Part shown: piece after piece, positions 6,321 through 11,607 of the stretch
Layout of the letters: each line of letters begins with the position of its first letter
How positions within the stretch are numbered: the first letter of the stretch is position 1
Assembly: GCA_029250345.1 (NCBI GenBank)
Contig: JAQXFL010000138.1
Location: 1-13,455 of the forward strand
DNA: 13,455 nt
Direction: 5' to 3'
DNA from: Candidatus Poseidoniaceae archaeon
GTDB taxonomy: Archaea; Thermoplasmatota; Poseidoniia; Poseidoniales; Poseidoniaceae
The notes under the pieces: model-generated
Told to the model about the DNA's origin: nothing
Database searches by the model: none
What the model saw: the letters and a program-made list of their open reading frames with translations, nothing else
Translations under genes and position numbers: made by a program

Positions 6321-6767
6321 ATGGAAACTACCTACGTAATGGTCAAGCCTGACGGTGTACAACGCGGATTAATTGGAGAAATTATTGGACGATTTGAGCA
6401 GAAAGGTCTCAAACTCGTTGGATTGAAGTCGGTCGTTCCAAGCAGAGAAACTGCTGAAACACATTACGCTGTTCACTCCGAACGTCCATTCTACCCTGGA
6501 TTGATTAATTTCGTAACCTCTGGCCCTGTTGTCTGCATGGCATGGTCCGGTAAAGATTCCATTGCTGTTGCTCGCACCCTCATTGGCGCAACCAACGGTC
6601 GTGAAGCTGCACCAGGCACTATCCGTGGCGACTTTGGCATGGACATGGGCTACAACATGATTCATGGTTCAGATGCTGCAGATACAGCTGCGTTCGAACT
6701 TGGACTTTGGTTCCCTGAGGGGCTCATGGATTGGGAACAAACCATCACCTCTTGGGTTTATGAATAG
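6321..6767 (+). CDS. ndk: Nucleoside diphosphate kinase
   Basis: Transfers the gamma phosphate from ATP to other nucleoside diphosphates through a phosphohistidine, balancing NTP and dNTP pools. The 148-residue protein has the normal length of the hexameric/tetrameric family. Visible landmarks are YVMVKPDGVQRGLIGEII (5-22) with K9, the lid segment with RPFYPGLI (55-62), GATNGREAAPGTIRGDFG (89-106) and the active site NMIHGSDA (112-119) with H115. I chose ATG 6321, preceded by GGTGA at 6311-6315, over the TTG at 6309. The position between L24e and aIF5B is a conserved archaeal arrangement. Confidence 0.97.
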   Translation: METTYVMVKPDGVQRGLIGEIIGRFEQKGLKLVGLKSVVPSRETAETHYAVHSERPFYPGLINFVTSGPVVCMAWSGKDSIAVARTLIGATNGREAAPGTIRGDFGMDMGYNMIHGSDAADTAAFELGLWFPEGLMDWEQTITSWVYE

Positions 6768-6792
6768 TCGAATCATACAGTAGTTGATTCAC

Positions 6793-8793
6793 ATGTCTGA
6801 TGACGGTACAGAAGAGATTGGTGAAATCCTTCGCCAACCCATCGTTGCTGTAACCGGCCACGTGGACCACGGTAAGACGAGTCTACTTGACCTGCTTCGT
6901 TCGATCGGTGATAAGAATCAAACGAACGTTATGAACAGAGAAGCCGGAGGAATCACGCAGGAACTCGGTGTCACCAACGTTCCTGCAGCGCTGTTGAACA
7001 ACGCAATTCAAACCATGCCGTTCAAAGAAAAGCCTGTCTTTGAGAGCCCAGGTATCATTTTCATCGATACCCCCGGGCACGAATCGTTTGGTTCAATCCG
7101 GAAAAGAAGCGGGAATGTTGCCGATATTGCCGTACTCATCGTTGACTTAGTTGAGGGTTTCAAGCCACAAACCATTCAGAGCATCAAGATTCTTGAGAAA
7201 AACGATATCCCATTTGTGGTTGTTGGAAATAAAGCGGACAGAGTTCATCAATGGGACTCGAAACGAGGACGCTCATCGTGGCAATCATGGAAAGAACAGT
7301 CGAAAGATGTCCAAAAGACCGCAGACGAGTTCTACTACAAGCTTCTAGGACAGGTAGCAACAAATTCAAGGTTTAACCTCACAAAGTACTGGGAAGGAAT
7401 CAAAAGTTTCGATATTGATAACGATCGATTTTTTGTCCCAATGAGTGCCAAAGAGGGGGAGGGCCTGCAAGATCTTCTTTTCGTCCTACTCGCAATGGCT
7501 GAAAAATTTACTCGTAAAGATTTGATTGTTGACCAGTCTGAAATGGCGGAAGGATATGTGTTGGAGTCTCGAGAAGAGACCGGACTTGGAAAAACCATTG
7601 ATATCATACTTACGAAAGGTACAATCAGTGTTGGCGATGATGTTGCCTACAATACGAACGAAGGCCCTGTCGGGAACATTGGTGGTGAAGATGCAGTACG
7701 TATCCGAGCCATTCGCGAACCGAAAGATATGGCGGAGATGCGAGACGCCGGAAAAAGATGGAACGATGTCAAACAAGCATCGGCAGCCGCAGGATTGAAA
7801 ATTATTATTCCTCATCTCAAGGATATTCACATTGGCAGCAAAATCTACTTCCCAAAACCAGGTGATGATTACCGCTCCGTCTTCAACGAGATGAACCGTG
7901 AAAATAAGCGAATTCGCAACGAGACTCCGATTATGTGCAGTATCTGTAAAGAGGTCGTGTCCCGAAAGATGTTTTCAGACATACATACGAACCCAGACGC
8001 AATGGGTAGCGGGTTTTCACCAGGCTGCCAAAATGCGGAAGAACTCCGAGAAGGGGCAGTGGTCAAGGCTCGAACCGTGGGTGGCCTAGAAGCACTCATT
8101 TACGAGCTGGCGAAGAGAAAAATACCAATCAGCCGAGCAGAAGTTGGTCCAGTGAATCGCCGTGACCTGCGTCAAATTATGGCAACAGAAAAGGAAGAAC
8201 ACCGTTTCTTAGTTGCCCTGTCGGTCAAAGGAAACGATCAGGTCGAAAAAGAACTCGCTGAAGCGATGAAAAAGAAAGGGGCATCCTCTTACAATTTCAT
8301 TCAAGCCGATATCATTTATCAAGTGATGGAGAAAATCGACGAAATACAGGATGCTATCCGAGAAAGAGCGTCGTCATCCTCTGGTCCTGTCTTCATGCCG
8401 GGTCAAGTTCGCTACCTTACAAAGTACGGGATGATGAACGATGACCCTGCGCTTTTTGGAGTTCATGTCCTCAAAGGAAGCCTACGTGTAGGCCAAGAAC
8501 TGCTTCGCAACGATGGGAGTGGTCGGACGCTTGGAAAAGTCATGTCAATCGGCGAGGAAGGACAAACTGTGGCCCGTGAAGGTGAGCAAGTTCCGATTAA
8601 AATGAACATCAGATTTACTCGAAGTAAAATTGTTGACGATGAAGAGTTCTGGTCCGATGTACCATCTGCTGATGCCAAGATGATGAGGAATGTATCGATG
8701 ACTGAATCCGAAAAATCGGCATTCGATGAAATAAAAAAGATTCACAACATGATTCTTGAGGACCGTCGGTACGGTTTTGGATGGAAACTGTAA
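6793..8793 (+). CDS. infB: Translation initiation factor aIF5B (IF-2 family GTPase) with extra Cys segment
   Basis: A GTPase that promotes subunit joining and initiator tRNA placement. The 666-residue product carries all G motifs: GHVDHGKT (22-29), EAGGITQELG in switch I, DTPGHESF (92-99), NKAD (146-149, where NKID or NKxD is usual) and SAKEG (218-222). Domain II follows, then domain III with EALIYELAKRKIPISRAEVG, and domain IV with RYLTKYGMM and FGVHVLKGSLRVGQEL. It is somewhat longer than typical archaeal aIF5B (about 600). Part of the excess is a segment between domains II and III with C382, C385, H398 and C412, which could bind a metal. Start is ATG 6793, directly preceded by TTGATTCAC; TTG 6784 is less likely. 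The gene starts 25 bases after the ndk stop and ends the translation cluster. Confidence 0.95.
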   Translation: MSDDGTEEIGEILRQPIVAVTGHVDHGKTSLLDLLRSIGDKNQTNVMNREAGGITQELGVTNVPAALLNNAIQTMPFKEKPVFESPGIIFIDTPGHESFGSIRKRSGNVADIAVLIVDLVEGFKPQTIQSIKILEKNDIPFVVVGNKADRVHQWDSKRGRSSWQSWKEQSKDVQKTADEFYYKLLGQVATNSRFNLTKYWEGIKSFDIDNDRFFVPMSAKEGEGLQDLLFVLLAMAEKFTRKDLIVDQSEMAEGYVLESREETGLGKTIDIILTKGTISVGDDVAYNTNEGPVGNIGGEDAVRIRAIREPKDMAEMRDAGKRWNDVKQASAAAGLKIIIPHLKDIHIGSKIYFPKPGDDYRSVFNEMNRENKRIRNETPIMCSICKEVVSRKMFSDIHTNPDAMGSGFSPGCQNAEELREGAVVKARTVGGLEALIYELAKRKIPISRAEVGPVNRRDLRQIMATEKEEHRFLVALSVKGNDQVEKELAEAMKKKGASSYNFIQADIIYQVMEKIDEIQDAIRERASSSSGPVFMPGQVRYLTKYGMMNDDPALFGVHVLKGSLRVGQELLRNDGSGRTLGKVMSIGEEGQTVAREGEQVPIKMNIRFTRSKIVDDEEFWSDVPSADAKMMRNVSMTESEKSAFDEIKKIHNMILEDRRYGFGWKL

Positions 8794-8828
8794 ACAGTTG
8801 CATTCCGTAACACACAATGGAAACTGTA
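8781..8828. repeat. 12-bp direct repeat at the end of infB
   Basis: ATGGAAACTGTA occurs at 8781-8792, ending inside the aIF5B stop codon, and again at 8817-8828 in the spacer. A short duplication or chance could explain it. No mobile element features are visible nearby. Confidence 0.5.
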
Positions 8829-8850
8829 TGACATAACCACACCTCACATT

Positions 8851-8858
8851 CATATATG
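8851..8858 (+). promoter_or_regulatory. TATA-box-like promoter of the MoxR gene
   Basis: CATATATG, 46 bases before the start codon, predicts transcription near 8880, just ahead of the GGAGG ribosome-binding site at 8885-8889. The position is coherent with the chosen start at 8897. Confidence 0.45.
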
Positions 8859-8896
8859 GATAGTCGTGGTTGACAAATATCCTCGGAGGCATTAAC

Positions 8897-9907
8897 ATGG
8901 AATCTGGTATGACTGGAGCACCCGCAATGGGTCAAAACCCCGCCGCACAAGACTTAATCGGAACTGTATCCGCAATTTCAAACAGCCTCATGAATGAAGT
9001 TGGGAAGGTTATCATCGGCAAGCCGCAAAACCTCCGCAGAGTAACCGTTGGTATTCTATCAAACGGAAACATGCTACTGGAAGATTTCCCTGGCCTTGCA
9101 AAGACATTGCTTGCAAACACATTTGCACGAGCATTAGGATGTAAGTTCAAGCGTGTACAATTCACACCAGATTTGCTTCCTTCCGATATCATGGGTACCT
9201 ACATGTACGACCAAAAATCCGGCGAATTCAAACTCCGTGCTGGACCTCTGTTCTCAAACATTCTTTTGGCTGACGAAATCAACCGAGCGCCACCAAAGAC
9301 CCAAGCAGCATTGCTTGAAGCAATGGAAGAAAAGCAAGTCACTATCGAAGGTATAACGCACAAATTACCTGCACCTTTCGTTGTTCTTGCTACACAGAAT
9401 CCAATCGAACAAGAAGGAACATACCCGCTCCCAGAAGCACAAATGGACCGATTTTTGATGAAACTAAGTATGGGCTATCCAGATCGACCACAAGAAAAGG
9501 CAATCCTTGCTCGCAGAAAACTACGTGGAAAAGACGGTCACGATGTTGAACAGATTACGACTCCTAAGAAACTCGTCGCCATGCAAAAAGCACTGGAGAC
9601 CGTTCACGTCGACCCTGCTATTCTCTCGTACATCGTCGAAATCGTCCAACGAACTCGCGAAGACCACCGAGTCACCAATGGTGCATCCCCTCGTGCTTCA
9701 CAATCGCTGTTCAAGACTGGAAGAGCCGCTGCTGCAATCGCCGGTCGAAACTATGTCATTCCTGATGACATCAAAGACATTGCATTGCAAATCATCTCCC
9801 ATCGTATCAACATGAAGCCTGAAGCAAAGATTCGTGGAATCACCGGAATGCACATCGTTCGAAAGATTCTCTCCGAAGTCCCTGTTCCAGTTATTCAACC
9901 CGCTTGA
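8897..9907 (+). CDS. MoxR-family AAA+ ATPase
   Basis: A 336-residue ATPase of the MoxR type, a family thought to act as chaperones that remodel or insert cofactors into VWA-domain partners. Walker A is EDFPGLAKT (62-70) with K69, Walker B is ILLADEINR (122-130) and sensor 1 is ATQNPIEQEGTYPLPEAQMD (165-184). A sensor 2-like SPRAS (264-268) lies in the lid domain. Start ATG 8897 has GGAGG 7 bases upstream; the TTG at 8870 would add nine residues. MoxR genes usually sit beside DUF58 and VWA-domain genes, but here the upstream neighbour is aIF5B and the downstream one is ParA. The client is therefore not visible. The N-terminal 15 residues are Gly/Ala/Met-rich and probably disordered. Family assignment is firm; the substrate is unknown. 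Confidence 0.93.
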   Translation: MESGMTGAPAMGQNPAAQDLIGTVSAISNSLMNEVGKVIIGKPQNLRRVTVGILSNGNMLLEDFPGLAKTLLANTFARALGCKFKRVQFTPDLLPSDIMGTYMYDQKSGEFKLRAGPLFSNILLADEINRAPPKTQAALLEAMEEKQVTIEGITHKLPAPFVVLATQNPIEQEGTYPLPEAQMDRFLMKLSMGYPDRPQEKAILARRKLRGKDGHDVEQITTPKKLVAMQKALETVHVDPAILSYIVEIVQRTREDHRVTNGASPRASQSLFKTGRAAAAIAGRNYVIPDDIKDIALQIISHRINMKPEAKIRGITGMHIVRKILSEVPVPVIQPA

Positions 9908-9975
9908 TTTTGAAACGCTGGGGCTTGCATTGAAAGGGGAAGACCTCTTTCGTCAAGTTGTCCGAGGAGGTTGCT

Positions 9976-10938
9976 ATGATGAATCCGTACAAGATGGTCG
10001 TTGCCGTAGCGAATCAGAAGGGTGGCTGTGCGAAAACGACCACTGCAGTAAACTTGGCAGCAGCACTCGCAAAGGGCTCACCGCGGCAGGGCCTTCCAAA
10101 AGCTAAGGTCTTGCTCATCGACCTCGATCCACAAGGAAATTGTGCCACTTCCTTTGGTGTTGAAAAGAAGAAAATCAAAAAAACTGCTTACGATCTTCTC
10201 ACAAACGACTCTGGTGAAGACCTTCCTCTCATGGAGGAGTATCTGATTGGTCCGGATGAACTGACTCAATCCATGCGCGACGCCTGGAGTTTGAGAAACA
10301 ACAACAAGAAGCCGCCGGAAAACCTCTCTGTTGGCCACCTCTGGCTTCTGCCCAGTGACATTCACTTGTCCGGTGCCGAGATTGAACTAAGTCATAAAAT
10401 CGGCAGAGAAACGCGTCTACGAGAAGCCCTGCTTCCAATAATTGACCAGTTCGACTACATTATTATCGACACCCCGCCTTCACTCGGGCTGCTGTCAATC
10501 AACGCCATGTGCGCTGCAAACTGGGTCATGGTCCCGGTTCAAGCTGAATACTATGCACTCGAAGGATTCAGCATGCTGATGAATTCGATTAAGATGATTC
10601 AGCGACGAATTAATCGAAACCTGAAAATCTTCGGTATTGCCATGACAATGGTCGATGCCCGCTCAAAACTCAGCCGCCACGTTTGCGATGAAGTGAACCG
10701 AAAGATGCCAAACAAGTTGTTCAAAACGACCATTCGCAGATTGGTGAAAGTCGCTGAAGCGCCTTGGAGTGGTGCACCTACGGTTTTGCTCAACAAACCC
10801 ACGAACTCCGGTGCTGGAGCAGGTTCACTCGAATACTGGACGCTTTCCAAGGAATTCCACCAGCGAGTCATTGAAATGCGACGGGAATTCGGAGTCAGCG
10901 AAAACCCCCGCCTTATGCTGGAACGTAAAAACCGCTGA
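9976..10938 (+). CDS. parA: ParA/Soj-family partition ATPase
   Basis: A deviant Walker-type ATPase that in related systems forms ATP-dependent patterns on the nucleoid and moves DNA or protein cargo bound by a small partner. The 320-residue product has the deviant Walker A KGGCAKTT (15-22) with signature lysine K15 and K20, LIDLDPQGN (48-56) as the second motif and IIDTPPSLGLL (163-173) as switch II. The glycine before K20 is replaced by Ala. Two stretches appear longer than in Soj: 33-43 (GSPRQGLPKAK) and about 78-120. Start ATG 9976 follows GAGGAGG (9964-9970) by 5 bases; ATG 9979 is equally plausible. The gene lies 68 bases after MoxR, possibly on the same transcript. No ParB is nearby, but an RHH-like protein follows. 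Confidence 0.92.
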   Translation: MMNPYKMVVAVANQKGGCAKTTTAVNLAAALAKGSPRQGLPKAKVLLIDLDPQGNCATSFGVEKKKIKKTAYDLLTNDSGEDLPLMEEYLIGPDELTQSMRDAWSLRNNNKKPPENLSVGHLWLLPSDIHLSGAEIELSHKIGRETRLREALLPIIDQFDYIIIDTPPSLGLLSINAMCAANWVMVPVQAEYYALEGFSMLMNSIKMIQRRINRNLKIFGIAMTMVDARSKLSRHVCDEVNRKMPNKLFKTTIRRLVKVAEAPWSGAPTVLLNKPTNSGAGAGSLEYWTLSKEFHQRVIEMRREFGVSENPRLMLERKNR

Positions 10939-10954
10939 ATTTACCCACGACAAT

Positions 10955-10983
10955 CGAGGTTACCTCGTGAAATCGCCGTTTCA
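10955..10983. promoter_or_regulatory. Tandem palindromes between parA and the RHH gene (candidate operator or parS-like site)
   Basis: CGAGGT-T-ACCTCG (10955-10967) is a perfect 13-bp palindrome with a single central base. It is followed at once by TGAAA/TTTCA (10968-10972 and 10979-10983) with a 6-base centre. A one-base centre suits protein binding better than a strong RNA hairpin. The place, 16 bases after parA and before an RHH-type DNA-binding protein, fits an operator or centromere-like site. An alternative is a terminator of parA. Confidence 0.4.
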
Positions 10984-11043
10984 AGGACTCATCCTTTCGC
11001 GCAGGTTAAGTAGGCTATAGAACAGAGGAGGTTCGGGATAGCC

Positions 11044-11286
11044 ATGACAGGTGAAGGGATGACCTCGGTCAGTGTGAGTTACGAAGTACGACGACAACTC
11101 AACACAATGCGTACAATGAGTGGACACAAGAGTGTGAACGAACTGCTCACTGATTTGGTCCGTGCTCACAAGATGAAGACCATGAACGGCGAAATCGAAA
11201 CACTACGTGAACGCATGAAGGCAATCGCAGATGTCGAGGTCGAACACCTGGTTGACCGGCTTAATCTCTCACCATTCAAGGTTTGA
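11044..11286 (+). CDS. Small ribbon-helix-helix-like protein
   Basis: An 80-residue, charged protein. Residues 7-43 have the form of an RHH (CopG/MetJ-like) domain: a short strand TSVSVS, a helix starting YEVRRQLNTMRT, a turn SGHKS and a second helix VNELLTDLVRAHK. A second part (about 47-72, GEIETLRERMKAIADVEVEH) looks like an amphipathic helix or short coiled coil. Such proteins dimerise and bind DNA, and they serve as ParA partners (ParG, SegB), as antitoxins or as repressors. GAGGAGG at 11025-11031 is 12 bases before ATG 11044; ATG 11059 with AGGTGA ahead is an alternative start. A CTATAG at 11015-11020 could be a TATA element for a leaderless transcript. The domain call is by eye. Confidence 0.7.
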   Translation: MTGEGMTSVSVSYEVRRQLNTMRTMSGHKSVNELLTDLVRAHKMKTMNGEIETLRERMKAIADVEVEHLVDRLNLSPFKV

Positions 11287-11291
11287 TTCAC

Positions 11292-11546
11292 ATGATGGAA
11301 TGGCGCCCTAAAGGCTACGAATTTGATGCAAAAAATCTCATTCGAGCCTTGTTTGGCGAACATACGAATGAAGGGAAATTACTCGAAGCAGCTGCATGCG
11401 GTTACGTCGAGATTTTCGCCCTACCGAACGCTTGGAACGGCGTACTATGGCTCATAATGAACACGCTCAAGCAAGACGGTGTCCCCGTGTATACCGGTGA
11501 AGAGCTGAAAGCACTTCGCGAATCTTTACCCATTGTTTGGAGATAA
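11292..11546 (+). CDS. Hypothetical 84-residue protein downstream of the RHH gene
   Basis: I do not recognise this protein. From ATG 11292 it has 84 residues (83 from ATG 11295, the second of two adjacent ATGs), with a hydrophobic middle (AAACGYVEIFALPNAWNGV) and four tryptophans, no signal peptide and no clear membrane helix. The start is 6 bases after the RHH stop; the in-frame TTG 11283 overlaps that stop. TTGATTCAC lies directly before the ATG, as at the aIF5B start. Close coupling to the RHH gene suggests a shared function, for example a third component of the ParA cassette or a toxin-like partner; neither is shown by the sequence. A hairpin follows the stop immediately. Confidence 0.75.
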   Translation: MMEWRPKGYEFDAKNLIRALFGEHTNEGKLLEAAACGYVEIFALPNAWNGVLWLIMNTLKQDGVPVYTGEELKALRESLPIVWR

Positions 11547-11548
11547 AC

Positions 11549-11572
11549 AACACTCGACAAATGTCAAGTGTT
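11549..11572. terminator. Hairpin terminator between convergent genes
   Basis: AACACT-c-GACA (11549-11559) pairs with TGTC-a-AGTGTT (11562-11572) except for one C-A mismatch, with TTTGTT following on the plus strand. It starts 3 bases after the stop of the 84-residue protein and 36 bases before the stop of the opposing gene, so it may serve both directions. Confidence 0.6.
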
Positions 11573-11607
11573 TGTTCGAAATTCGGCAGATGGGTTGAGC
11601 GACTAAA

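Noticed and set aside
8781..8828. Direct repeat as target-site duplication of a mobile element
   Set aside because: Only 24 bases separate the copies and there are no inverted ends or transposase.
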